DNA of 10,324 nt. It comes from Fimbriimonadaceae bacterium. GTDB lineage: Bacteria > Armatimonadota > Fimbriimonadia > Fimbriimonadales > Fimbriimonadaceae. Numbering within the stretch: position 1 is the stretch's first letter; the number at the start of each line of letters is the position of its first letter. Shown in pieces: positions 1 through 6,015 of this stretch. The notes under the pieces were generated by a model. It saw only the letters and a list, made by a program, of their open reading frames with translations. It was not told the DNA's origin and did not search any database. A program made the position numbers and the translations under genes. The DNA lies in assembly GCA_020851885.1 (NCBI GenBank), contig JADZBW010000328.1:1-10324 (forward strand), written 5' to 3'.

Positions 1-1696
1 GACCCGTGGGATTCGCCGAAGGTTTACCGGTTGGACTCTTTGGAGTCTTCGAAGGCCTTCCATCTCGCTTATCCCATCGGGGCTTGGCATCTCGGTTCTT
101 CGGCATTGGGCGCTGATCCCGATTCTGCGGTGGGCGTCCGTTCTCACGGTTGTCGAAACGAGGGCGCTCCTCCCGGTTTTGGGGAGACTGCGGGTTGTCC
201 CGGTTGTCCTCGCGAGGACCCTTGTCTCTGGTCTGCCAGGGACGCGAGTCATCTCGATGGTTCCAGCGAGGACGCTCCTCCCGTTTCTGAGCTGGCCGAT
301 CGCCGTCCCGACCGTCGAAGCGGGGACGGTCATTTCGATTTTGAGGAGTTCGCGCCCTGTCTCGACTTTCAAATCGCGGGCGCTCGTCGCGGTTCATGGT
401 TGTCGGTCGTCGGTCTCGATTGGATGGCCGAGGTCGTTCCTCTTGAACCCGGGAGGCCGGACGCTCGCGGGGCGCCTCGACGATCGCCGGCATCTCGGTT
501 CGGTCCAAATCGACGGCCGTCGATTCTTCCCGAACGGAAGTACCTGCCTTTTCGAAGGCGCGCCCTTCCCCGTGCGTACCTCGCTTCACCACTCGAACCT
601 CGCGACCGAGGATCCGCTCGATCTTTCGAACGTCCTTCTGCTGGTCGGGTAGGAGGAAACTGATCGCTTGGCCAGGCGATCCCGCTCGGCCGGTTCGGCC
701 AATACGGTGCACGTAGTCCTCAAGCTGGTCCGGCATGTCGTAGTTGAGCACCAACTCGATTTCCTTAACGTCGATCCCTCGGGCCGCGATGTCGGTCGCG
801 ACCAGTATTCGGTGCTGGCCAGATTTGAAACCATCGAGGGCGGCGCGGCGCTGGGCCAAGGTTCGGTCGGAATGCAGTTCGGCGGCGGAGTGTCCCATGT
901 CGCGAATCGCTCGGGCCACTTTTCGGGCTCCGTGACGCGTTCGCGAGAAGACAAGGACGGTTCCTCGATAGGCATCCAGAACGTTGGCAAGGAGGTCGCC
1001 CTTCTTGGCATGTTCGACGACGTGCATTTCCTGCTCCACAAGCTCAGATGCGGTGCCTTGAGGTGAGACCTCGATGCGCACCGGTTCCGTCAGGTAGTGG
1101 CGGGCCAGGTCGTTAACTTCCGGAGGCATGGTGGCTGAGAAAAGCATGGTTTGGCGCTTCTCAGGGGTCTGATCGAGAATCGCCTTCACGGCGGGAGCAA
1201 AGCCCATATCCAGCATCCGATCTGCTTCATCGAGCACGACGACCGTCACATTCTTCAAGTGCATCGTCCGCTGATAAAGGTGATCCTTGAGGCGACCAGG
1301 CGTGGCAACGATGATATTGGGCCGACGTCGCAGATCGCTAATCTGACGATTCATGGGGGCTCCGCCGATCAAGACCGCGGTGCGCAGACCAAGTGGGCCC
1401 GCGAGTTTGCGGAGCGACTCGTCGATCTGAAGCGCCAATTCGCGCGTGGGGGCCAAAATGAGTCCAACGTCGGTTGAACCAAGCAGTCGATCGAGCATGG
1501 GGAGACCGAAGGCGAAGGTCTTGCCGGTGCCGGTCTGGGCAATGCCAACGATGTCGCAGCCTTCGATGGCCGGAGTAATCGCCTGGAGTTGGATTGGGGT
1601 TGGTACGGTGAAGCTAAGTCGGGAGAGTTGAGATAGAAGAGCGTCCGATAGCTTCAGGCAGGCGAACGAGGGCCGATCAATGGTGTTTGGGAGCAT
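1..1696 (-). CDS. rhlE: DEAD-box ATP-dependent RNA helicase, RhlE type (3' end outside window)
   Basis: This cytoplasmic ATP-driven RNA helicase probably helps ribosome assembly or RNA remodelling, as RhlE-type proteins do. The frame is open from ATG at 1696 to the window edge: 565 codons, no stop seen. All family motifs read in order: Q motif around VPTPIQLQAI (31-40), motif I AQTGTGKT (53-60), Ia PTRELA (83-88), TPGR (132-135), motif II DEAD (156-159), SAT (187-189), VFSRTR (249-254), TDIAARGID (301-309) and HRIGRTGRAG (330-339). The core ends near 365. The rest is a low-complexity Arg/Asp/Asn/Pro-rich tail with repeated ERPRF-like units, a common unstructured RNA-binding extension. No Shine-Dalgarno is evident; GTG nine bases upstream (1703-1705) is an in-frame alternative start. 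The upstream thioredoxin-fold gene stops 21 bp away on the same strand, so co-transcription is likely. Family is certain; the RhlE subgroup is inferred from core and tail style. Confidence 0.95.
   Translation of the reverse strand, partial: MLPNTIDRPSFACLKLSDALLSQLSRLSFTVPTPIQLQAITPAIEGCDIVGIAQTGTGKTFAFGLPMLDRLLGSTDVGLILAPTRELALQIDESLRKLAGPLGLRTAVLIGGAPMNRQISDLRRRPNIIVATPGRLKDHLYQRTMHLKNVTVVVLDEADRMLDMGFAPAVKAILDQTPEKRQTMLFSATMPPEVNDLARHYLTEPVRIEVSPQGTASELVEQEMHVVEHAKKGDLLANVLDAYRGTVLVFSRTRHGARKVARAIRDMGHSAAELHSDRTLAQRRAALDGFKSGQHRILVATDIAARGIDVKEIELVLNYDMPDQLEDYVHRIGRTGRAGSPGQAISFLLPDQQKDVRKIERILGREVRVVKRGTHGEGRAFEKAGTSVREESTAVDLDRTEMPAIVEAPRERPASRVQEERPRPSNRDRRPTTMNRDERPRFESRDRARTPQNRNDRPRFDGRDGDRPAQKREERPRWNHRDDSRPWQTRDKGPREDNRDNPQSPQNREERPRFDNRENGRPPQNRDQRPMPKNRDAKPRWDKRDGRPSKTPKSPTGKPSANPTG
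74..445 (-). repeat. Degenerate RDERPRF peptide repeats encoded in the helicase tail
   Basis: Residues 418-541 of the helicase carry about seven spaced copies of a short charged unit with consensus N/K-R-D/E-E/D/Q-R-P-R-F/W: EERPRP (419-424), RDERPRF, RNDRPRF, REERPRW, REERPRF, RDQRPMP and RDAKPRW. Spacers are mostly 10-15 residues, with one longer gap, and are rich in Arg, Asp, Asn, Gln and Pro. At DNA level the copies are only partly alike (for example CGAGGRCGCTCCTCCCG near 160 and 269 on the plus strand), so the array is old or selected at protein level. The likely role is nonspecific RNA binding or phase separation, as with RGG-type tails; this is inferred. Confidence 0.7.
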
Positions 1697-1704
1697 AAGA
1701 AACA

Positions 1705-1717
1705 CCCGCGTAGCGGG
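1705..1717 (-). other. Small GC hairpin between the thioredoxin-fold gene and the helicase
   Basis: CCCGC (1705-1709) and GCGGG (1713-1717) form a perfect 5-bp stem with a 3-base loop. It begins right after the stop codon of the upstream gene, and on the minus strand it is followed by TGTTTCTT and then the helicase ATG. The stem is short and the T-run broken, so it is at best a weak terminator. It could instead tune helicase translation by lying where the ribosome loads. Confidence 0.4.
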
Positions 1718-2647
1718 TTATGAGACAGTATAGACGTTTTCTCTAGCAAGAACCTCGCCAAAGGTCACGAGGCTCTTTCCATCCACCCGATTCGGGCCGT
1801 CCGCCTGGTTCCACTTAAGCATGCTCCTCGCGGCATCCTGAAACTCCGCGGGAATCCCCGGCGTGGCGATAATTTCCCGGGCGACCGCGATCACTCGATC
1901 CCGATGGTTCTTCATGCTATGGCAGAACATGATAGAGATCATCGCATACCCCTTGTCATAGGGGTCTTGAGCAGCTTTCGCCGCTTCACTGAAGAACGGT
2001 ATTGCTTGATCTACCCGAAAGTCCATCTGATGAATGTCCCCCACCGCGCATAGCGCTCGGGCATACCAAATGCCTCGGTAAGGGCTCTTTCGAGCGATGG
2101 CAAGGTGACGTTGCGCTTGTCCCAAATCGCCGCGCCATGCGGAGATCGCCGCCATCCAGGTGTTCGCCTCGCCATCCAAGGGGTTCTTTTTGAGCCTCGC
2201 CTGCATGGCATCGGAGGCTCGATAGCTGGCCACAAATCGATCGATATCGGCGGCAAAGGTCTCGGGCCCTTCGAAGCCCGGAATCTTCCCCTGAATTTGT
2301 TCATTCCGATCGATGAAGAGAATAGTCGGATACCCAAGGAATCCAAACCTCTTGGCGAGGGGCCTTGCCTCTTTCGTCTCGCCATTCACTTTCACCGGGA
2401 TCACTTGCCGAGTCCGGGCAATCACCGTTGGATCTGGATAGGTGACCTTATTGAGCTGTCTGCAGTACGGGCACCAATCGGAGTAGATGAAGAGCATGAT
2501 CAACCGATCGGTCTGCTTGGCCTTCTTCAACGCGGTGGCATAGTCCGACTGCCAAGCAATGTCGCCCGCGCTAGCGATTGGCGCCAACAGACAGAGCAGC
2601 ACAAGAAACAGGCAGAGGCGGGACAAACCTTTATCCAATACGCACAA
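1718..2647 (-). CDS. Exported thioredoxin-fold protein with CPYC active site and TPR-like C-terminal region
   Basis: This is a predicted periplasmic or secreted thiol-disulfide protein of the Thioredoxin_7/DsbD-C-terminal kind. As counted from the first possible start (309 residues), a hydrophobic signal runs to about residue 27 (ends PIASA). The thioredoxin domain covers about 30-142, with DWCPYC (C59, C62) and the cis-proline in GYPT (P107). Residues 145-285 are helical and Ala-rich with spaced aromatic positions, resembling TPR repeats; I infer protein-protein contacts there. The start is uncertain: position 2647 is TTG, with in-frame TTG also at 2638 and 2626. No ATG precedes residue 51, so a TTG start is forced, and the later ones still keep the signal peptide. 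No convincing ribosome-binding site exists at any of them. The gene diverges from corA over 34 bp and leads into the helicase. Its substrate and redox direction cannot be told from sequence. Confidence 0.85.
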   Translation of the reverse strand: MCVLDKGLSRLCLFLVLLCLLAPIASAGDIAWQSDYATALKKAKQTDRLIMLFIYSDWCPYCRQLNKVTYPDPTVIARTRQVIPVKVNGETKEARPLAKRFGFLGYPTILFIDRNEQIQGKIPGFEGPETFAADIDRFVASYRASDAMQARLKKNPLDGEANTWMAAISAWRGDLGQAQRHLAIARKSPYRGIWYARALCAVGDIHQMDFRVDQAIPFFSEAAKAAQDPYDKGYAMISIMFCHSMKNHRDRVIAVAREIIATPGIPAEFQDAARSMLKWNQADGPNRVDGKSLVTFGEVLARENVYTVS

Positions 2648-2673
2648 TTATGGGCGGTTTGTGCCCTCATAAT
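2647..2673. promoter_or_regulatory. Imperfect palindrome with two outward CATAAT boxes in a divergent gap
   Basis: ATTATG (2647-2652) is mirrored by CATAAT (2668-2673), with GGG (2652-2654) facing CCC (2664-2666) inside. Each strand therefore carries a CATAAT box, similar to a -10 hexamer, pointing at its own gene. The plus box ends 8 bp before the corA ATG and the minus box overlaps the first possible start of the thioredoxin-fold gene. Initiation there would give nearly leaderless messages and favour the later TTG start (2638 or 2626). No good -35 sequence is visible on either side, so it could equally be an operator. Confidence 0.35.
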
Positions 2674-2679
2674 GAGGAG
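2674..2679 (+). promoter_or_regulatory. Shine-Dalgarno-like GAGGAG before corA
   Basis: The purine run GAGGAG lies 2 bp before the corA ATG at 2682; its GAGG core is 4 bp away. Spacing is tight but usable and supports this ATG. It is one of the few clear ribosome-binding-site candidates in the window. Confidence 0.5.
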
Positions 2680-2681
2680 CC

Positions 2682-3662
2682 ATGGAAACGGTAACGCCGT
2701 TCGACCTTAAAGTCAGCGTCCTGGAGAACGGCGCTTGTCGCATCGTCAAAGATCCGGATGAGGCCATCCGCGTCTTCGAAGACGATCAGAAAACCACGTG
2801 GCTGCACGTTGTGTATCGGGACCGGGAAGCAACCGCCGATTTCCTGGGACATGGCCTTGGTTTCCACGATTTGGCCGTCGAAGATGCTCTTCACGACGAA
2901 GAGCGACCCAACCTCCATGAGTACGACGACCATTTGTTTCTCTCCGCATGGAAGGTCATTTCGGAAAACAACGTGGAGCGATTCTGTGAAATGGGCTTCT
3001 TCATCACCCGATCGGCGCTTGTAACGGTGTGCGCTGAAGAACTCGCCCTCATCGACAAGTGGTTCGAGCGCTGGTCGAAGGCGCCTGACCGAGTCGGGAA
3101 GACCCCGATCGAGGTCATGCATTCGATCGTCGATAGCATCGTGGATGAATACTATGTTGTTGCCGATGCGATGGAAGATGAGGTCGATGCCCTCATCGAC
3201 GACCTTTATCTTGGCGATAATCAACAGCTTAGGCGAATCCTGCTCATGAAGCGAAGGCTGATCGAATTGCGCCGCCACATCACCCCCGTGCGAGACATCA
3301 TGAATGGCCTCTTGCGACGCGACATCATCCTCGTGACGCCCGATGCCCGAATCTACTTTCAAGATGTCTATGACCACACGTTGCGCCTTGCCGAACTGGC
3401 CGACATCAATCGGGAAACCCTCACCTCGGCGTTGGATGTCCACCTGAGCTCCGTCTCCAACAACTTGAACAACGTGATGAAGAAGATGACGGTCATTTCG
3501 ACCGTTCTGATGAGCGGTGCCCTCATCGCGGGGGTCTATGGCATGAACTTCAAGCACATCCCAGAGCTGGAGTGGATGTGGGGTTACCCCTTCGCCATTC
3601 TTATGATGGTCTTGTCCGGCGCTGGGATCCTTTGGCTGTTTCGTCAAAAGAAATGGCTTTAG
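2682..3662 (+). CDS. corA: CorA family Mg2+/Co2+ channel
   Basis: This inner-membrane homopentameric channel imports Mg2+ (and Co2+/Ni2+). Of its 326 residues, the large N-terminal cytoplasmic part (1-265) has the acidic metal-sensing surface and long helices of the family, including acidic stretches around 151-173 (DSIVDEYYVV, EDEVDALIDD). The first membrane helix is about 268-287 and ends with the family signature YGMNF, GMN at 287-289, which forms the outer selectivity site. An acidic periplasmic loop (PELEW, 294-298) follows, then the second helix (302-320) and the basic end RQKKWL typical of CorA. Length is normal. The ATG at 2682 has a GAGGAG before it and gives a complete N-terminus. 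The stop overlaps the stop of the convergent lipoprotein gene by 4 bp. No Mg2+-responsive leader fits in the 34-bp upstream gap. Confidence 0.97.
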   Translation: METVTPFDLKVSVLENGACRIVKDPDEAIRVFEDDQKTTWLHVVYRDREATADFLGHGLGFHDLAVEDALHDEERPNLHEYDDHLFLSAWKVISENNVERFCEMGFFITRSALVTVCAEELALIDKWFERWSKAPDRVGKTPIEVMHSIVDSIVDEYYVVADAMEDEVDALIDDLYLGDNQQLRRILLMKRRLIELRRHITPVRDIMNGLLRRDIILVTPDARIYFQDVYDHTLRLAELADINRETLTSALDVHLSSVSNNLNNVMKKMTVISTVLMSGALIAGVYGMNFKHIPELEWMWGYPFAILMMVLSGAGILWLFRQKKWL

Positions 3663-4036
3663 AACTGGACCGCTTTGAGATTGGAATCGGATCCGGGAAT
3701 CACGAACTGGGACAGGTCGGGCTCCAAGGTTGCTTTATCGGGAGAGTCAGTCGACGAACTGCCGTCGCTCAATTTCGGGGTCATCGACAGTTCCCGTCCC
3801 ACGAGCGTATAGGTCCCGGACATCGAACTCAATTTGCCGCGCTTCATGGAAACCACAAACGTGCCGTCATCCTTGAAGTGGATCACTCCTGAGGGCATCA
3901 GTTCCGGTGGAAACTCCTTTGCAATCGATTCATCGGGAACAATCTTCCAATTGCCGACCATTGGGTTCGACCGTCCGCAGCCGGCAAGGGTGGCCGTCAA
4001 AGCCATGCAAACGCCAAACAACAGTAGAATCTTCAT
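3659..4036 (-). CDS. Small secreted lipoprotein, unknown function
   Basis: The 125-residue product has a lipoprotein signal: basic start MK, hydrophobic core, and lipobox LAGC with the lipidated cysteine at position 20. The mature part begins GRSNPMVGNW; the GNW (28-30) followed by beta-strand-rich sequence (VIHFKDDGTF at 51-60, SGTYTLVGREL at 73-83) resembles small lipocalin-like one-domain barrels that bind hydrophobic ligands. That resemblance is weak and no ligand can be inferred. A Ser/Asp-rich stretch (87-99) follows. ATG at 4036 is chosen because it sits directly before the signal peptide; an AGG lies 7 bp upstream. Its stop TAA overlaps the corA TAG. It diverges from the acetyltransferase gene over 98 bp, in which I see no convincing promoter. 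Confidence 0.8.
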   Translation of the reverse strand: MKILLLFGVCMALTATLAGCGRSNPMVGNWKIVPDESIAKEFPPELMPSGVIHFKDDGTFVVSMKRGKLSSMSGTYTLVGRELSMTPKLSDGSSSTDSPDKATLEPDLSQFVIPGSDSNLKAVQF

Positions 4037-4122
4037 TGCGAGCCTAAGTAAGATTCTCGGCTTGCCGTCTCGTATCCCAAGAATTTGGTGCGCTTCACCG
4101 GCTTTTCACTGCACCGCGACCT

Positions 4123-4133
4123 CTTGTAACAAG
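4123..4133. repeat. Perfect 11-bp palindrome just before the acetyltransferase start
   Basis: CTTGT-A-ACAAG ends one base before the ATG at 4135 and occupies the place of a ribosome-binding site, which is otherwise missing. The one-base centre rules out an RNA hairpin of this size, so a DNA-binding site is the only structural use. It may be chance. Confidence 0.25.
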
Positions 4134-4134
4134 C

Positions 4135-4692
4135 ATGGAATTCTTCGAAACCGATCGCCTCATTGCTCGAACATGGACCTTGGATGACGCGGAATCGGCG
4201 TTCCTCATGTATGGAAATCCCGTGGTCATGCGCTACTTGGGAGCCAATGGAGCGGCGGCAACGATCCCTTCGATCGAGGCGATGAGGGAGCGCCTGCAGC
4301 AGAACCTGGACAAGTACGCAACCGATCCTGAACTCCATGGCTATGTCTGGGCCGCCCTGGAGCGAAAATCGGACGGCGTCCTTGTGGGCACCACGCTGCT
4401 CAAACCCATTCCGTTTTCAGACGAAATCCCCGCGACCGACATCGAGGTCGGATGGCATCTGATTCCCGAGTATTGGGGCAATGGATATGCCACCGAGTCC
4501 GGTCGGGGCGCCATCGACTATGGCTTTCAGAAACTCGGCTTGTCCGAAATCCATTCTGTCGCCTACGCGGAAAACGCGGCATCGATCAAGGTGATGGATC
4601 GGCTGGGCCTCCGACACCTGGGCAAGACGTCGATCTACTACAACGTCGAAGTCGAACACTTCGTTATCACCCGCGATGAATGGGAGCGCTAG
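4135..4692 (+). CDS. GNAT N-acetyltransferase, RimJ/RimL type
   Basis: This cytoplasmic enzyme transfers an acetyl group from acetyl-CoA to an amine. The 185 residues show the RimJ/RimL (Acetyltransf_3) pattern. It opens ETDRLIARTWTLDDAESAF (5-23). A beta-hairpin region with GVLVGTTLLK (81-90) and IEVGWHLIP (103-111) leads to the acetyl-CoA pyrophosphate loop EYWGNGYATES (112-122). Then come NAASIKVMDRLGLRHLG (147-163), the helix and turn typical of the family, and an aromatic-rich last strand. Members acetylate ribosomal protein N-termini, antibiotics or small amines; the substrate here cannot be assigned. ATG at 4135 puts the protein start where family members start, with no Shine-Dalgarno in front. 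The stop TAG shares a CTAG tetramer with the stop of the convergent J-like gene. Confidence 0.93.
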   Translation: MEFFETDRLIARTWTLDDAESAFLMYGNPVVMRYLGANGAAATIPSIEAMRERLQQNLDKYATDPELHGYVWAALERKSDGVLVGTTLLKPIPFSDEIPATDIEVGWHLIPEYWGNGYATESGRGAIDYGFQKLGLSEIHSVAYAENAASIKVMDRLGLRHLGKTSIYYNVEVEHFVITRDEWER

Positions 4693-5096
4693 ATCTCCAG
4701 ACTGCGGAAGCGGCGCTCCGTGACGTCCATGCCCTCGGTAAGCACTCCATAAGCCCACTGGACGCGGCGTTGAATCTCGATCGCTTGGGCTGCTTCCGGT
4801 GAACCCGAAGGAAAGTTGGACCCGTCGCTGCGCTTCTTGAGTCGGTCGAATGCCTTTTGAATGTCGGCAAATGGCGCGTTGACGGGCACCCCGAGGATTT
4901 TGCTTGCTCTCAGTTGCCTGTCCAGGAGAATCGTCTCGTCGGGGGGCAGGGAAACCGATCGTTCTTCCTGGCGAGGCAGCTCAAGGGCCTCCTGCAATTC
5001 GCGCTCCGCAGACTCGAACTCGACGCCCTTAATGCGATCCCATTCTCGATTCACGTAGCCACGCATCAGATCGTAAGCTCGTCGGCCGACACTCAT
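4689..5096 (-). CDS. Small J-domain-like protein lacking the HPD motif
   Basis: The 135-residue soluble protein has no signal or membrane segment. Residues 1-60 are charged and helical (RRAYDLMRGYVNREWDRIKG). Residues 63-123 look like a degenerate J domain: RASKILGVPVNAPFADIQKA matches helix I and the start of helix II (compare the VLGV, then EIKKAYR pattern). The helix III/IV part is AIEIQRRVQWAYGVLTEG, like the KEINEAYEVLSD pattern. The loop that should hold His-Pro-Asp reads KKRSDGSNFPSG (88-98), so HPD is absent and stimulation of DnaK ATPase is not expected. It could act as a J-like regulator or scaffold; this is inferred by eye. ATG at 5096 has AGGG three bases before it, and TAAAAT at 5103-5108 (minus) sits where a -10 box for a leaderless message would be. 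It lies 45 bp after the outer-membrane protein gene and is antiparallel to the acetyltransferase. Confidence 0.75.
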   Translation of the reverse strand: MSVGRRAYDLMRGYVNREWDRIKGVEFESAERELQEALELPRQEERSVSLPPDETILLDRQLRASKILGVPVNAPFADIQKAFDRLKKRSDGSNFPSGSPEAAQAIEIQRRVQWAYGVLTEGMDVTERRFRSLEI

Positions 5097-5097
5097 G

Positions 5098-5140
5098 CCC
5101 TGATTTTAGATTGAGCCGTGCCCGGATTGCTCAATCAGGG
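5098..5140. repeat. Nested, competing inverted repeats between the J-like and outer-membrane protein genes
   Basis: GATTGAGC (5109-5116) pairs perfectly with GCTCAATC (5129-5136) around a 12-base loop. CCCTGATT (5098-5105) also pairs perfectly with AATCAGGG (5133-5140). The two share bases 5133-5136, so full formation of one excludes the other. On the minus strand the structure follows the outer-membrane protein stop by one base and ends at the J-like start. No T-run follows either stem, so it is not a classical terminator; RNA stabilisation, attenuation or a DNA operator are possible. Confidence 0.45.
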
Positions 5141-5141
5141 T

Positions 5142-6014
5142 CTAAAGCCGAAACCGGATACTCAGATTGAAGTCGAAAACCTCGCCATCACGATAGCGAA
5201 CCATCGGCTCGAGAAAGCAATTCCGGGTCACCACAAAACTGGCGCGAGCCCTCCAGAAATCGGTATTGGGCTCCGTGCGCCGGGTCCATCCGAGCGAATA
5301 AGTCTGATAGGTTGAAGGAGCATAGGTCGCACTGAGATCCACCACTTGATATCCCTTTTCCGATGGCAAGTTGGGCTGACGAAACGCGACCGCCTCGAGG
5401 GCGAGGGCGACTTTGCCGACGTTCCTGGAGTAATCGATGCCGAATGCCTGCTTGTATCCAGACCTGATTCCCCCCGCCTGGTCAGGCATCCGGATCAGGG
5501 CCAAGCTCGTGCCATCGATACCAAAGTGCTCGCCGTAGAAAGCGCTGAGTCCAAGTCGACCTCCTACCCGGCCCACCAAACCAGATTGCCTTCCGCTCGA
5601 TCCTTGAGCGTAGGCAACGGAGATGGGCAAGTCCTCAAAAATCAGATTCGTGTCGCCGCGTAACGCGAAAACGCTCTCGCGGAGGATCGTTCCGGCTCCG
5701 AAAGGCAGATACTGCTTGCCCGCCCGCCAGATCCCTTCATCCTCGATGTAGTACTCATCGAGAATATCTCGGTCGCGACCTCCGTCGAATCGCTGCAGTT
5801 TTTCGCTCACGAAGACGCGGAAACCCGGTTCCAAGGTGAATGAGAGGCTGACCAAACTGTAGCGGCCGAGCGAATCGTAGAGTCGTTGCGTGTTGGGATC
5901 GTTCGGCGCCGATCGGTAGTTGAGCCGCGCATCCAGATTGATCTTCACATCGGGAGCTTGGGCGACGGCAAGGGCCGAAAAGAACGACAGACCGATCAGG
6001 GCGAGTCTTCTCAC
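5142..6014 (-). CDS. Predicted outer-membrane beta-barrel protein, porin-like
   Basis: The 290-residue exported protein has a signal peptide MRRLALIGLSFFSALAVAQA with cleavage near residue 20. The mature part is made of short alternating polar/apolar strands with Tyr, Trp, Arg and Gly: YSLVSLSFTLEPGFRVFVSE (52-71), WRAGKQYLPFGAG (96-108), LGLSAFYGEHFGI (154-166), KVALALEAVAFRQ (201-213), TYQTYSLGWTRRTE (235-248). This and the ending FDFNLSIRFRL fit a beta-barrel; the GKQYLPFG stretch recalls phosphate-selective or OprP-like porins. The final residue is Leu rather than the usual Phe/Trp. I cannot name a substrate. The start is GTG at 6014, one base after the hisS stop; GAG within the hisS end serves as the only ribosome-binding site candidate, so translation is probably coupled to hisS. 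Confidence 0.72.
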   Translation of the reverse strand: MRRLALIGLSFFSALAVAQAPDVKINLDARLNYRSAPNDPNTQRLYDSLGRYSLVSLSFTLEPGFRVFVSEKLQRFDGGRDRDILDEYYIEDEGIWRAGKQYLPFGAGTILRESVFALRGDTNLIFEDLPISVAYAQGSSGRQSGLVGRVGGRLGLSAFYGEHFGIDGTSLALIRMPDQAGGIRSGYKQAFGIDYSRNVGKVALALEAVAFRQPNLPSEKGYQVVDLSATYAPSTYQTYSLGWTRRTEPNTDFWRARASFVVTRNCFLEPMVRYRDGEVFDFNLSIRFRL

Positions 6015-6015
6015 C

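Noticed and set aside
31..663. Plus-strand open frames over the helicase tail (including 179-652)
   Set aside because: They are antisense to Arg-rich codons of the helicase, whose frame stays open and carries all family motifs.
1705..1717. Strong intrinsic terminator between the thioredoxin-fold gene and the helicase
   Set aside because: The stem is only 5 bp and the T-run is interrupted, so it was listed as a hairpin and not called a terminator.
2105..2710. 201-codon plus-strand frame across the thioredoxin-fold gene into corA
   Set aside because: It overlaps two well-supported genes and shows no domain, signal or ribosome-binding site.
2667..3647. A long 326-codon open frame antisense to corA
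   Set aside because: It mirrors a clear CorA with its GMN signature; the translation has no recognisable domain or signal and is explained by codon bias.
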